DNA from: Maribellus comscasis
GTDB taxonomy: Bacteria; Bacteroidota; Bacteroidia; Bacteroidales; Prolixibacteraceae
Reading direction: 5' to 3'
Length of the DNA: 64,000 nucleotides
Assembly: GCF_009762775.1 (NCBI RefSeq)
Contig: NZ_CP046401.1
Location: 6,150,001-6,214,000 of the forward strand
A program made the position numbers and the translations under genes. Position 1 is the stretch's first letter. Each line of letters begins with the position of its first letter. This document shows, piece by piece, positions 47,282 to 57,773 of this stretch. The notes beneath the pieces were generated by a model. The model was not told the origin of the DNA. It did not search any database and worked only from the letters and a program-made list of their open reading frames with translations.

Positions 47282-49411
47282 ATGAAAAATATTATTTTGA
47301 TAAGCATATTTTTTATTTTTTCACTAATGGCTCATAGTCAGATTGCTGATGTTGCCGGTCTCCCGGTTTCTCCTGAACGATCAAGAGATTATGATGCTAT
47401 TCACTATAAAATATCTTTGTCTGTTGATTTTGACAAAAAATATCTGGAAGGTCAGAACACAATCACTTTAGCTTCTTTAACAAACGGCCTTAAAAAGATA
47501 AAACTGGATGCTGAATCAATATTGGTTACAGATGTTCTGAGTAATAAGGGTGTCCATCTTGATTTTTATCAAACGGAGGAAAACTTGTTTATTAAAACAG
47601 CCCGGTCTTATGGGGATAATGATACCATTACCTTTACAGTTAAATATCATCTGTCCGAACCTGTTCCCGGTTTGAGGTTTATTGAAGCCAAAGGTAACAG
47701 GCCTGAACAGGTATCGTCAGACTGTTTTCCAAACAAGGCGCGACAATGGATTCCCTGTTATGATTTCCCCAACGATAAGGCAACACAGGAAATGATAATT
47801 ACCACTAACAGCAAATACAAAGTTCTGTCGAATGGCAGGTTTATTCGTAAAACTGAGAACAATAATGGTACTTCTACGTGGCACTGGCGGCAGGAAAACC
47901 CCAATTCTACTTATCTTATTAATTTAAGCATTGCCGATTATTTGGTGGTCAAAGATTCGTTGCAGAATCTTCCGGTTAATTACTGGGTCTATCATTCAAT
48001 GGCCGATGATGTAGAGAGGGTATTTGGAAAAACACCCTATATGATTGAGTTTTTTAACCACTTGTATAATTATGAATACCCGTGGGCAAAATACGATCAG
48101 GTTGTTTCCGGCTACATAGGCGGAGGTGCAGAAGCAACTTCTGCTACTTTGTTGGGTGAAGGAATTGTAACCGATGAATACACAGAGCAGGACTATTACC
48201 GGGAATATGTAATCGCCCATGAAATTGCGCATCAGTGGTGGGGCGATCTTATCACATGCAGAAGTTGGGAGCATACCTGGCTCAATGAAAGTTTTGGCAC
48301 ATATTCGGACCACTTGTATACAAGTTACGATAAAGGGAAAGATGAAGGAGATTATGATCTTCTGACAAAGAAAAATAATTATCTCGAAGAAGCTCATAAC
48401 CGGTTTATGAGGCCAATTGTATACCTCAATTATGAGCAACCAGGTGATAATTTTAATCGCCACACTTACGAAAAAGGAGCATGTACATTGCATCTTTTTA
48501 GGTATATTCTCGGGGATGATATATTCTTTAGAGTCATCAGCGCTTTTCTTCATAAGCATGAGTTTCAATCGGTAACCACGTCTGATTTTATAAAATGCGT
48601 AAAAGATGTTAGTGGGAAAAATATGGATTGGTTTTTTGACCAATATTTTTACAGGCCGGGACATCCTGTTTTTAATATCAGAAAAACATGGGATGAAGAA
48701 AATAAAGAACTTACCCTGACAATAATTCAGGAACAGGACAAATGGGAAAATGTTCCTATTTATATGATACCCGTGCGTTTAGGTATTTTTTCAGAAGGAA
48801 AAAAAGAAGTAAAGGAATACTGGATAAGGGAAAAAACAGAGGATATTAAAATTCATCTGGATACGGAACCCGATATGGTTCGGTTTGATGATGGAAACTA
48901 TATTTTAAAAGAATGGACATATAGAAAAAGTCAGAAAGAACTTTTATTTCAGGCAATTAACGACGATATGACCGGCCGGATGTGGGCTGTAAATCAGTTG
49001 GCTCAATATAAAGACGAGCCTAAAACTTTGGAATTGTGGAAACGTATCGCGGAGGGAGATGTATTTTGGGCAGTAAGGTCGGCAGCCATTGAAATGATTG
49101 GTAAATATCATGGAGAAGACAACAATGATTTTCTTAAAAAATGTGCAGGTGATAACCGATCAAAAACAAGGGCAGCAGCCATAAAAGCAATGGGGGATTT
49201 AAAAGAATCATCGAATAAAGACTTTTTTAAAAAAACTTTCAAAACTGAAAACAGCTATGCCGTAAAAGCAGAAGCATTAATTGCAATTGGGAAATGTGGC
49301 GGTAAATCAGATGTTTCCTTTTTGAAGGAAGCAGGGCTGCAAAAATCATATAGCAATGTTGTTGCGAAAGCTTCACAAAAGGCTATTCAAATAATTTCAG
49401 AAAACGAATAA
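47282..49411 (+). CDS. M1-family zinc aminopeptidase with C-terminal HEAT-like repeats
   Basis: Exported metallopeptidase of 709 residues with a signal peptide (ends MAHSQ). The N-terminal M1 beta-domain (YDAIHYKISLSVDFDKKYLE) leads to the catalytic domain. The substrate motif is GGGAEATSATLLGEG in place of GAMEN, and the zinc motif is H313-E-I-A-H317 with Glu336 in LNESFGTY. The last 140 residues show short alpha-helical HEAT-like repeats (WAVNQLAQYKDEPKTLELW, TRAAAIKAMGDLKE, YAVKAEALIAIGKCGGKSD). It trims N-terminal residues from peptides in the periplasm. Its place among sulfatases and sugar hydrolases is unusual and hints at a glycopeptide substrate. The GH31 gene follows closely. Confidence 0.92.
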   Translation: MKNIILISIFFIFSLMAHSQIADVAGLPVSPERSRDYDAIHYKISLSVDFDKKYLEGQNTITLASLTNGLKKIKLDAESILVTDVLSNKGVHLDFYQTEENLFIKTARSYGDNDTITFTVKYHLSEPVPGLRFIEAKGNRPEQVSSDCFPNKARQWIPCYDFPNDKATQEMIITTNSKYKVLSNGRFIRKTENNNGTSTWHWRQENPNSTYLINLSIADYLVVKDSLQNLPVNYWVYHSMADDVERVFGKTPYMIEFFNHLYNYEYPWAKYDQVVSGYIGGGAEATSATLLGEGIVTDEYTEQDYYREYVIAHEIAHQWWGDLITCRSWEHTWLNESFGTYSDHLYTSYDKGKDEGDYDLLTKKNNYLEEAHNRFMRPIVYLNYEQPGDNFNRHTYEKGACTLHLFRYILGDDIFFRVISAFLHKHEFQSVTTSDFIKCVKDVSGKNMDWFFDQYFYRPGHPVFNIRKTWDEENKELTLTIIQEQDKWENVPIYMIPVRLGIFSEGKKEVKEYWIREKTEDIKIHLDTEPDMVRFDDGNYILKEWTYRKSQKELLFQAINDDMTGRMWAVNQLAQYKDEPKTLELWKRIAEGDVFWAVRSAAIEMIGKYHGEDNNDFLKKCAGDNRSKTRAAAIKAMGDLKESSNKDFFKKTFKTENSYAVKAEALIAIGKCGGKSDVSFLKEAGLQKSYSNVVAKASQKAIQIISENE

Positions 49412-49453
49412 CAAATCGGAATGCTCATGTTAACTACGATAAGAAAAAAACAG

Positions 49454-51493
49454 ATGAAAAATTTTAAAAAGATTACCGCGGTAATCCTGATGGTTTTTAT
49501 TTTCACACCGGGGAAAATTTATTCCCAGGTAAAAAAGGAGGGATTGTTTACTCAATTTGAAAATCGTCTGCAATGGGAAGATGAAGGAGAATTATTTTGG
49601 ATCGACGCTTTCGGTACCGATGCACTGCGGTTCAGGAGTACAAAAAGTCTTCGCATCTCCGACCAAAACTGGAACTTGCTTTCGCAACCCGATGTACAGC
49701 TTGAAATATCAATAACTGAAGATAAGGCGGTAGTAAGAAATGGCAAAATCAAGGCCGAAATAGAATCACGCAGAGGGCGGATTACCTACTTAAACGGTAA
49801 AGATGAGGTGCTGCTTCGTGAAGCTTATCATCATCATCACCCACAGTTTGCACGTCAGTATAAAAGTAAAGGGAGTGATCGTTTTGAAATGAAAGTGACC
49901 TTCGACGCAGAAAAAGACGAACATTTATACGGTATGGGGCAATATCCGAATGACTGTCTCGACCTGAAAGGAACCGTTTTGGAACTCGCACAAAAAAATA
50001 CGCAAATCTCTATTCCTTTTTTGCTTTCGAGTAAGGGATATGGTTTTATCTGGAATAATCCCGCTATTGGCCGGGCGGAGTTATCGCTTACCCATACCAG
50101 TTTTTATGCTGAATATGCAAAGCAAATTGACTATGTTATTTTCCCGGGAGAAACACCTGCCGATTTGGTTACTCATTATTCCAACCTGACGGGGAAGTCA
50201 CCCAAAATGCCGGAATATGCAACCGGTTTCTGGCAATCAAAGCTACGTTATTATTCACAAAACGATTTATTGTCGGTAGCTCGTGAATACAAAAAACGAA
50301 ATTTGCCAATTTCGGTAATCGTAGCCGATTTTTACCACTGGCCGGTTACCGGTGACTGGAAATTTAATAATGATTTTTGGCCCGATCCTGCTGCTATGAT
50401 AAAGGAACTGGATAGTATGGGAATAAAATTACTTGTTTCAGTTTGGCCTACACTTGCTGCTAAAAGTGAAAATTATGAAGAATTTAGACGCAGCAATTTT
50501 ACCATTCGCCCTGAATCAGGGAATAATCTCTTTTTAAAGGTAAACGATGATCTTACCTTTGTTGATGTAACACATCCGGGCGCCAGAAAAGCATTTTGGT
50601 CCAAACTGAAAGAAAATTACTGGGATTTGGGAGTTCGTATGTTTTGGATGGATGAAGCTGAACCCGAAATGGAACCTCTTGAATATTATAATGTCAGGTA
50701 CTATGAGGGGAACGGCCTTGAGTTATCATGTTTGTATCCCTATTATTTTGCTAAGACCATTTATGACGGGCAGATCGCCAGTGGGCAAACCGAAGTTATT
50801 AATCTGACCCGCAGCGGATGGATTGGAAGTCAACGTTTGGGAACTATCTTGTGGTCAGGCGATATAAAAGGAGATTTTCCTACTCTGCGACGTCAGGTAA
50901 AAGCAGGCTTAAACATCAGTTTGTGCGGAATACCCTGGTGGACTACTGACATAGGAGGTTTTTGGGCCAATCCGCAATCGGAGGATTACAAAGAGGTGTT
51001 AATCCGATGGTTTCAGTACGGTACATTTTGCCCTGTAATGAGGATTCACGGGGTAAACAGCCCAATGAAAAAAATTGAGGGGCAACTTACCGGTACCGGC
51101 GGGCCAAACGAAGTATGGAGCTTTGGCAATGATGCATTTAAAATTATGTCTCACTACCTGGATGTGAGGGAAAGATTACGCCCGTATGTGCAAAAACATA
51201 TGGATATTGCTTCAGAAAAAGGTATCCCGGTTATGCGCCCGCTTTTTTTTGATTTTCCGGAAGATGAAATGTGTTATATCGTAGAGGATCAGTATATGTT
51301 TGGTCCCGATATTCTTGTGGCTCCTGTGTTGGAAGAGAAAATAACTTCCAGGCAAATCTATTTGCCAAGTGGTTCTCAATGGGTAGATGCGCGAACAGGG
51401 AAAAAGTACAAAGGCGGTCAAACAATTGATTATAAAGTTGAAATTGAAAATATACCTCTTTTTACCAGAAATAATTTTGACTTTAAGCTGTAA
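49454..51493 (+). CDS. Glycoside hydrolase family 31 (alpha-glucosidase/alpha-xylosidase type)
   Basis: Exported enzyme of 679 residues from the chosen start at 49454, which opens directly on the signal peptide (MKNFKKITAVILM... ending IYSQ). An in-frame ATG at 49421 would add eleven polar residues ahead of it. The N-terminal beta-domain contains LYGMGQYPNDCLDLKG. The barrel has ATGFWQSKLRYYSQNDLLSV, VIVADFYHWP and the nucleophile region MFWMDEAEPE with Asp400; WMDEAEPE is the variant common in alpha-xylosidases and related specificities. FGPDILVAPVLE closes the barrel. It would cleave an alpha-linked terminal sugar (glucose, xylose, galactose or similar). It sits between the aminopeptidase and GH95 genes. 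Confidence 0.92.
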   Translation: MKNFKKITAVILMVFIFTPGKIYSQVKKEGLFTQFENRLQWEDEGELFWIDAFGTDALRFRSTKSLRISDQNWNLLSQPDVQLEISITEDKAVVRNGKIKAEIESRRGRITYLNGKDEVLLREAYHHHHPQFARQYKSKGSDRFEMKVTFDAEKDEHLYGMGQYPNDCLDLKGTVLELAQKNTQISIPFLLSSKGYGFIWNNPAIGRAELSLTHTSFYAEYAKQIDYVIFPGETPADLVTHYSNLTGKSPKMPEYATGFWQSKLRYYSQNDLLSVAREYKKRNLPISVIVADFYHWPVTGDWKFNNDFWPDPAAMIKELDSMGIKLLVSVWPTLAAKSENYEEFRRSNFTIRPESGNNLFLKVNDDLTFVDVTHPGARKAFWSKLKENYWDLGVRMFWMDEAEPEMEPLEYYNVRYYEGNGLELSCLYPYYFAKTIYDGQIASGQTEVINLTRSGWIGSQRLGTILWSGDIKGDFPTLRRQVKAGLNISLCGIPWWTTDIGGFWANPQSEDYKEVLIRWFQYGTFCPVMRIHGVNSPMKKIEGQLTGTGGPNEVWSFGNDAFKIMSHYLDVRERLRPYVQKHMDIASEKGIPVMRPLFFDFPEDEMCYIVEDQYMFGPDILVAPVLEEKITSRQIYLPSGSQWVDARTGKKYKGGQTIDYKVEIENIPLFTRNNFDFKL

Positions 51494-51530
51494 TAAAATA
51501 ATAAATTTAAAAGGAATTAAAATTATCGTT

Positions 51531-53990
51531 GTGAATAGAATATTGATTGTCAAACTATTGTTGGTTCTGGGTATTTCGACAAATATAAATGCCCGGAATA
51601 ATGGAATGTCTCAGAAAATTGATAAAAAGGATTTTGATCCTGCAACATTACTATGGTACGATGCTCCTGCCAAAGAGTGGGAAGAAGCGCTTCCTGTTGG
51701 AAACGGAAGGTTGGGAGCCATGGTTTTTGGAAAGTATGGAGAAGAACGTATTCAGCTAAATGAAGAGACATACTGGTCCGGAGGTCCCTATTCAACCGTT
51801 GTTGAGGGAGGCGCAGCGTATTTGCCGCAAATTCAAAAGTATATTTTTGAAGGTGAACCTATAAAAGCGCATAAATTATTTGGCCGTAAATTGATGGGAT
51901 ATCCGGTGGAACAGCAAAAATACCAGTCGCTGGCCAATCTTTATCTTTTTTTTGAAAACGAAGAAGAAGTAAGCGAGTATAAACGATGGCTGGATTTAGA
52001 AACAGGAATTGTTTGTACCGAATATACAGTGGATGATATTACATATTGCAGGGAAGTTTTGTCTTCGGCACCCGACCAGGTAATATTGGTACGTCTTACG
52101 GCTAGTAAACCGGGCAGTCTTACATTTAAAGCACAGCTAAGGGGAGTAAGAAACAGCGCCCACTCCAATTATGCTACCGACTATTTCAGGATGGATGGCG
52201 TTGGACAGGACGGATTGATGGTAAACGGAAAATCAGCCGACTATATGGGCGTTGAGGGGAAAATCCGTTACAGGGCTCAGTTGAAAGCCATTCCTGAAGG
52301 AGGAACGATAAAAGAGGAAGACGATTATCTACTTATTGATAAGGCCGATGCTGTAACGCTGATTATTGCAGCAGCAACTAATTTTATTAATTATAAAGAT
52401 GTTAGTGCCGACCAAACAGCGCGGGTATCAAATTATCTCGAACAGGTAAAAGGGAAATCCTATGAGCAAATGATGTCTGCAGCGGTAGAAGACTATCAGC
52501 AATATTTTAAACGAGTTTCTTTGGAATTACCAAAAACAGCAAATTCATATCTTCCTACCGATAAACGAATGGCTCAAATTGCGGAAGATGCCGATCCCAG
52601 CCTGGCTTCGTTGTCTTACAATTTTGGGCGTTACGTCCTGATTGGTTCATCCCGCCCGGGAACCCAACCGGCGAACCTGCAGGGAATATGGAACAACGAT
52701 ATGAACCCTGCCTGGGATTCAAAATATACAACCAATATCAACACCGAAATGAATTACTGGCCTGCGGAAACAGCAAATCTTAGCGAACTTCTGGAACCGC
52801 TTACAACCATGGTTAAAGAATTGACCGATCAGGGCGCACAGGTCGCAAAAGAACATTACGGTGCTGGTGGCTGGGTGTTTCATCAAAATACAGATTTATG
52901 GCGTGTAGCTGCACCAATGGATGGCCCGTGCTGGGGAACTTTTACAGTAGGTGGCGCCTGGCTGACCAATGAGTTATACGAACATTATCTTTTTACCCGC
53001 GATAAAGAATTTTTAACGGAACTTTATCCCGTGATGAAAGGAGCTGTGCAATTCTTTATGGACTTCCTGGTGGAAGATCCCAATACAAAATGGCTGGTAA
53101 CAAATCCGTCTACATCTCCTGAAAATCCTCCTAAGGCTCCCGGGTACAAGTATTTCTTTGATGAAGTTACTGCTATGTATTATTTCACAACCATTTGTTA
53201 TGGAGCTTCAATTGATATGCAAATCCTGAAAGATTTATTTGGTTATTATATTGAGACTGAAAAAATACTTGGACTCGATTCGGAGTTGATGGAAAAAGCT
53301 GAACAAACAAGAGCAAGGTTCGTACCTCTGCAAATAGGTAAAGATGGCACTTTACAGGAATGGACGGAGGATATGGCCCAGATGGAGGATAAGCACCGCC
53401 ATTTTTCTCACATGTACGGTTTATATCCGGGAAATGTAATTTCAGTAAAACGGACCCCGGAGTTTATTGATGGATGTAAAAAGGTGCTCAACCAAAGAGG
53501 AGACGGTGCGATGGGATTTTCCAGAGCCTGGAAAATGTCGCTTTGGGCCAGGTTGTACGACGGTGACAGAGCCAACAATATTTTTAAAGGCTATCTTCAG
53601 GAGCAATGTTATCCACAGTTATTTGCCAAATGTGGAAAGCCTTTACAAATAGACGGAACAATGGGCGTTACCGCCGGAATTACCGAAATGCTTGTCCAGT
53701 CACATGAAGGAAGTATCGACCTACTTCCGGCATTGCCCGGCGAATGGGATAAGGGACAATTTAACGGTGTTTGTGCACGTGGCGGTTTTGAACTGGGTTT
53801 TACATGGGAAAACAGTACAATTTCAGAACTAAAAATCTTGTCAAAAGCAGGAGAAATTTGTCGAATAGATGATGGAAAAAATCTCAAAGTAACCAAAGAC
53901 GGAAAAAAGATTGCTTCGAAGGTAAATAAAGATGGTTCAATTGAATTTAAAACAATTAAAGGAGGTTTGTATCGACTTATACCGAAATAA
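51531..53990 (+). CDS. Glycoside hydrolase family 95 (alpha-L-fucosidase/alpha-L-galactosidase)
   Basis: Exported enzyme of 819 residues. The open frame extends back to 51387 inside the GH31 gene, but a GTG at 51531, preceded by AAAAGGA, gives a proper signal peptide (VNRILIVKLLLVLGISTNIN) and is preferred. Family hallmarks are LLWYDAPAKEWEEALPVGNG, RLGAMVFGKYGEERIQLNEE with TYWSGGP, RPGTQPANLQGIWNNDMNPA with YTTNINTEMNYWPAETAN, VFHQNTDLWRVAAPMDG, and the distal KHRHFSHMYGLYPGN and GDGAMGFSRAWKMSLWARL. GH95 enzymes invert and release terminal alpha-1,2-linked L-fucose or L-galactose. Together with sulfatases it indicates a fucosylated, sulfated substrate. The next sulfatase starts 5 bases after its stop. 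Confidence 0.95.
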   Translation: MNRILIVKLLLVLGISTNINARNNGMSQKIDKKDFDPATLLWYDAPAKEWEEALPVGNGRLGAMVFGKYGEERIQLNEETYWSGGPYSTVVEGGAAYLPQIQKYIFEGEPIKAHKLFGRKLMGYPVEQQKYQSLANLYLFFENEEEVSEYKRWLDLETGIVCTEYTVDDITYCREVLSSAPDQVILVRLTASKPGSLTFKAQLRGVRNSAHSNYATDYFRMDGVGQDGLMVNGKSADYMGVEGKIRYRAQLKAIPEGGTIKEEDDYLLIDKADAVTLIIAAATNFINYKDVSADQTARVSNYLEQVKGKSYEQMMSAAVEDYQQYFKRVSLELPKTANSYLPTDKRMAQIAEDADPSLASLSYNFGRYVLIGSSRPGTQPANLQGIWNNDMNPAWDSKYTTNINTEMNYWPAETANLSELLEPLTTMVKELTDQGAQVAKEHYGAGGWVFHQNTDLWRVAAPMDGPCWGTFTVGGAWLTNELYEHYLFTRDKEFLTELYPVMKGAVQFFMDFLVEDPNTKWLVTNPSTSPENPPKAPGYKYFFDEVTAMYYFTTICYGASIDMQILKDLFGYYIETEKILGLDSELMEKAEQTRARFVPLQIGKDGTLQEWTEDMAQMEDKHRHFSHMYGLYPGNVISVKRTPEFIDGCKKVLNQRGDGAMGFSRAWKMSLWARLYDGDRANNIFKGYLQEQCYPQLFAKCGKPLQIDGTMGVTAGITEMLVQSHEGSIDLLPALPGEWDKGQFNGVCARGGFELGFTWENSTISELKILSKAGEICRIDDGKNLKVTKDGKKIASKVNKDGSIEFKTIKGGLYRLIPK

Positions 53991-53995
53991 GGTAA

Positions 53996-55492
53996 ATGAA
54001 AAATTACTTCTTATTATATATTCTGGTCTTTTTTGTATTTAATAGTAGTTGCAGAGAAGAAACTCCGTTGCCTAATATTGTTATTTTTCTTGCGGACGAC
54101 TTGGGGTATGGAGACCTTGGCTGTTATGGTAACCCGATTATAAAAACTCCAAATATTGACAAGCTGGCTGCCGAAGGTGTTCGAATGACCGATTTTCATT
54201 CGGGAGGAACGGTTTGTTCTCCTTCACGGGCTGCATTATTAACCGGCCGAAATCCTTACCGAAGTGGATTTTTTTACATCCTGGGAAAAGATACATACCT
54301 GAAAAATGAGGAAATAACCATTGCTGAACTTTTAAAAAAAACAGGGTATGAAACCAGTTTTTTTGGGAAATGGCATCTCTCAACACTGGAAAAAGAGAAG
54401 AGAGATGAACCCGGGCCAGGTGATCAGGGATTTGATTACTGGATGGGTACCACAGTAAATGCATTTGATGGTCCCAAAAATCCTGGCAAATTTATTCTGA
54501 ACGGAAAATCGATTGGTGTTACAGAAGGCTGGTATTGCGATATAATTGTTGATAAGGCGTGCAATTGGTTAGAAAATGTACGAAACAAAAAGAAACCATT
54601 TTTTATGTACATGTGTTCTCATGAACCTCATACGCCTATTCTGCCCCCGGAGAAATATAGCCAGATGTATGATACAGGGGAGGTTGATGAATTAGAAAAA
54701 AACATTAAATACGGCCAGGTTACCCGTCCGAAGAAAGATATTTCTTTAAATAAAAAAGAGTACTACGGTACAGTTAGCCAGTTGGATAATGCCTTTGGTC
54801 GTCTGTTAAACACACTCGAAGAATTGGACCTAAAAGAAAACACACTGGTTATTTTTACCAGCGATAATGGGCCAGAGACCCCCGTAACCATTGAAGAATC
54901 GTTGGGAAATTGGGATGATCCCATTCGGGATAAATGTTTTGGCACACCCGGAGATTTTCGTGGTATGAAAAGATTTCCTTATGAGGGAGGACATCGTGTG
55001 CCGGGGATTGTAAGGTTTCCAGGTATTATTCCTGCTGGAATTGAAAGTAATGTTCTGTTTAATGGAACCGATATTTTGCCAACCATTTGTAATCTTGTTG
55101 GGGAAGCTGTTCCATCTGATCGTCCCATCGACGGCATCGATGCCTTTGCAGCCTTTCTAAATAAAAAAGTAAAACGCGATGTTTCTTCTATCTGGTTTTA
55201 TCCAAACCATGAAGATACGTATTTCAGAATGCCGCAAATGTCGATGCGAAAGGGGAATTATTCATTAATTGGCTGGTTACCCCCAAAAGCAGATTCAATC
55301 AGTTTACATTCGTGGATGGCCAACAATAATCCAGAAAAAGTTGAATTATACGATTTATCACTTGACCCTTCCCAAATAAACGATATTTCCATACAAAATC
55401 CTGAAATTGTTGCTTCCATGAAAAAGGAAATGATTTCTTTATGGCAGGAAATGAGGGATGAAGGACTGGCAGGAAAAAACAACAAAAAATAA
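53996..55492 (+). CDS. Sulfatase (S1 family), lipoprotein
   Basis: Lipoprotein sulfatase of 498 residues (FNSSC, Cys19). The metal block is NIVIFLADDLGYGDLGCYG, the formylglycine motif is C74-S-P-S-R78, and GKWHLS lies near residue 123. FTSDNGPETPVTIEES and DFRGMKRFPYEGGHRVPGIV are typical of the arylsulfatase A/GalNAc-6-sulfatase group. VELYDLSLDPSQINDISIQN is the closing block. It is tightly packed between GH95 (5 bases) and the dipeptidyl peptidase (7 bases), so co-transcription is almost certain. That couples desulfation, defucosylation and peptide trimming. Confidence 0.93.
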   Translation: MKNYFLLYILVFFVFNSSCREETPLPNIVIFLADDLGYGDLGCYGNPIIKTPNIDKLAAEGVRMTDFHSGGTVCSPSRAALLTGRNPYRSGFFYILGKDTYLKNEEITIAELLKKTGYETSFFGKWHLSTLEKEKRDEPGPGDQGFDYWMGTTVNAFDGPKNPGKFILNGKSIGVTEGWYCDIIVDKACNWLENVRNKKKPFFMYMCSHEPHTPILPPEKYSQMYDTGEVDELEKNIKYGQVTRPKKDISLNKKEYYGTVSQLDNAFGRLLNTLEELDLKENTLVIFTSDNGPETPVTIEESLGNWDDPIRDKCFGTPGDFRGMKRFPYEGGHRVPGIVRFPGIIPAGIESNVLFNGTDILPTICNLVGEAVPSDRPIDGIDAFAAFLNKKVKRDVSSIWFYPNHEDTYFRMPQMSMRKGNYSLIGWLPPKADSISLHSWMANNNPEKVELYDLSLDPSQINDISIQNPEIVASMKKEMISLWQEMRDEGLAGKNNKK

Positions 55493-55499
55493 TTAGAAA

Positions 55500-57752
55500 A
55501 TGAAGATGAGAAAATTACTTGTTTTTACATTGAAATTTGCGCTTGTAACGGGATTCTTTTTTAATGCTTCGGCACAACAAAACAAACCCTTAAAGTTAAC
55601 GCTTGAGGACTTGTACCAAAACAATGTTTTTCGCCAGAAAGGAATTAATGAAATCAGATGGATGAAGGACAATAAAGGATATTCTGTTCTCGAAACAAAT
55701 AAAGAAATCGGAGCAAAAGATATCGTAAGATATGATGCGAAAACAGGAAATAAGGAAGTTCTGGTTTCAGCCGAAAACTTAATCCCAACAGGAGAGAAGA
55801 GTCCATTGGTTGTGAGCAATTATGCCTGGACAGAAGACAATAATAAACTACTTATCTTCACAAATACCCGAAAAGTGTGGCGTTATCACACCCGCGGCGA
55901 TTACTGGGTACTGAATTTAACAACCGGGAAATTAACCCAGATTGGCGCTTTAATGGAACCAGCCCGTTTGATGTTTGCCAAATTTTCACCCGATGGAAAA
56001 AAGGTAGGCTTTGTTTACAAAAACAACATTTATGTGCAATCGCTGGAAACAGGAGATGTCGAGCAGCTAACCTACGATGGAAATGACCAGATTATTAACG
56101 GAACTTTTGATTGGGTTTACGAGGAAGAGCTGAACTGTCGCGACGGATTTAGATGGAGCCCCGACAGCAAAAAAATATCATTCTGGCAAATGGATACCAA
56201 AGGAATGGGCACATTCTACCTGATAAACAACATTGACTCTATTTATCCGAAAATTATTTCACTTCCCTACCCCAAAGTTGGCACGGCCAATTCTTCAGCT
56301 AAAATTGGGTCTATAACACTTAACGATAAAGCTATTACCTGGATGGATATTCCCGGCGATCCTCGAAATAATTATTTGGCGCGCATGGATTGGGCAAATT
56401 CTTCTGATGAACTGATAATTCAACAATTAAACCGCCAGCAGAATACCAACAAAGTATTTTTTGCAAATGCTGCAACCGGAACATCTAAAGTAGTTTATAC
56501 TGAAAAAGTGGAAACGTGGCTGGATATTCACGATGATCTTACCTGGCTCAACAAGGGTAAAGAGTTTACCTGGTTTAGCGATCAGACAGGGTGGCTGCAC
56601 CTTAACCGGGTTTCCATAGAGGATGGAAAAATAACACCAATAACTTCGGGCGATTTTGAAGTGATACAGTTGTTAGGAATTGATCTTGACGATAAGTGGG
56701 CATATTACATTGCTTCACCGGATAATGCCACGCAACGTTATCTTTTCAGAAGCAGGATGGATGGAAAAGGAAAGCCGGAACGTTTGTCACCTGACAACCA
56801 AACCGGTCATCATTCTTATTCAATGTCACCCGATTGTAAATATGCCATTCATACTTTTTCAAATCATAATACGCCTACCCGTTATGAAGTAATTTCTCTA
56901 CCTGATCATAAAGTTCTCCGTGTTTTGGAAGACAACAAAGAGTTAAACGATAAACTGGCTAAATATACCATTCCTGAAAAAGAATTTTTCAAAATTGAAA
57001 CCGACGACGGATTGGAATTTGACGCCTGGATGATCAAGCCTGCTAATTTTAACCCGGAGAAAAAATATCCCCTTATATTTTACATTTATGGTGAACCTGC
57101 AGGTTCTACGGTTCAGGACAGATGGAGTAGTAATCTTTGGGACGAGTTACTGGCGCAGGAAGGGTATATCGTAATGAGTATTGATAATCGTGGGACGAAC
57201 ACGCCCCGTGGACGCGACTGGCGGAAATGTGTGTATAAAAAAATTGGTATTACTGCTCCTGAAGACCAGGCAGCATGTGCGCGTAAAATTATGGAATGGG
57301 ATTTTGTGGATTCTGACCGGATTGGTATCTGGGGCTGGAGCGGCGGCGGCTCAAATACATTAAATTGTATGTTCAGGCACCCCGAAATTTATAAAACCGG
57401 AATTGCTATCGCGTTTATAAGCAATCAGCTACTGTACGATAACATATACCAGGAACGATACATGAATTTACCGGAAAACAACGCAGAAGGATATCGCGAC
57501 GGGAGTCCGATTACGCACGCAAAAAACCTGGAAGGAAATTTACTATTGATTCACGGTTCAGGGGATGATAACTGCCACTACCAAAGTTGCGAGATGCTGG
57601 TAAATGAACTGATCAAACAGAATAAATATTTTTCGATGGTGGAATATCCAATGCGTACGCATAGTATTAATGAGCGGGAAAATACATCGCTTCACCTGCG
57701 AATGACTATGCTAAACTATTTTAAAAAGAATTTGCCAACAGGTACAAAATAA
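55500..57752 (+). CDS. S9-family dipeptidyl peptidase IV-like serine peptidase
   Basis: Exported peptidase of 750 residues (signal ends NASAQ). The N-terminal beta-propeller runs from about 40 to 470, with the substrate-anchoring pair EE in DWVYEEELNCRDGFRWSPDS and repeated SPDGKKV/SPDSKKI blade motifs. The alpha/beta-hydrolase domain carries the triad Ser614 in GWSGGGSN, Asp689 in HGSGDDNC and His721 in RTHSIN. The family releases Xaa-Pro or Xaa-Ala dipeptides from N-termini. This fits proline- or alanine-rich glycopeptides, and the M1 aminopeptidase nearby would finish the job. Location should be periplasmic or membrane-associated. Confidence 0.93.
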   Translation: MKMRKLLVFTLKFALVTGFFFNASAQQNKPLKLTLEDLYQNNVFRQKGINEIRWMKDNKGYSVLETNKEIGAKDIVRYDAKTGNKEVLVSAENLIPTGEKSPLVVSNYAWTEDNNKLLIFTNTRKVWRYHTRGDYWVLNLTTGKLTQIGALMEPARLMFAKFSPDGKKVGFVYKNNIYVQSLETGDVEQLTYDGNDQIINGTFDWVYEEELNCRDGFRWSPDSKKISFWQMDTKGMGTFYLINNIDSIYPKIISLPYPKVGTANSSAKIGSITLNDKAITWMDIPGDPRNNYLARMDWANSSDELIIQQLNRQQNTNKVFFANAATGTSKVVYTEKVETWLDIHDDLTWLNKGKEFTWFSDQTGWLHLNRVSIEDGKITPITSGDFEVIQLLGIDLDDKWAYYIASPDNATQRYLFRSRMDGKGKPERLSPDNQTGHHSYSMSPDCKYAIHTFSNHNTPTRYEVISLPDHKVLRVLEDNKELNDKLAKYTIPEKEFFKIETDDGLEFDAWMIKPANFNPEKKYPLIFYIYGEPAGSTVQDRWSSNLWDELLAQEGYIVMSIDNRGTNTPRGRDWRKCVYKKIGITAPEDQAACARKIMEWDFVDSDRIGIWGWSGGGSNTLNCMFRHPEIYKTGIAIAFISNQLLYDNIYQERYMNLPENNAEGYRDGSPITHAKNLEGNLLLIHGSGDDNCHYQSCEMLVNELIKQNKYFSMVEYPMRTHSINERENTSLHLRMTMLNYFKKNLPTGTK

Positions 57753-57773
57753 AACAGATAATACGTATTGTTC

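Noticed and set aside
47996..48664. Minus-strand open frame of 222 codons
   Set aside because: It lies entirely antisense to the M1 aminopeptidase, whose zinc motif and family features are unambiguous.
51387..51530. Upstream extension of the GH95 frame inside the GH31 gene
   Set aside because: The added residues do not form a signal peptide, and the GTG at 51531 with a purine-rich site upstream gives a normal exported start.
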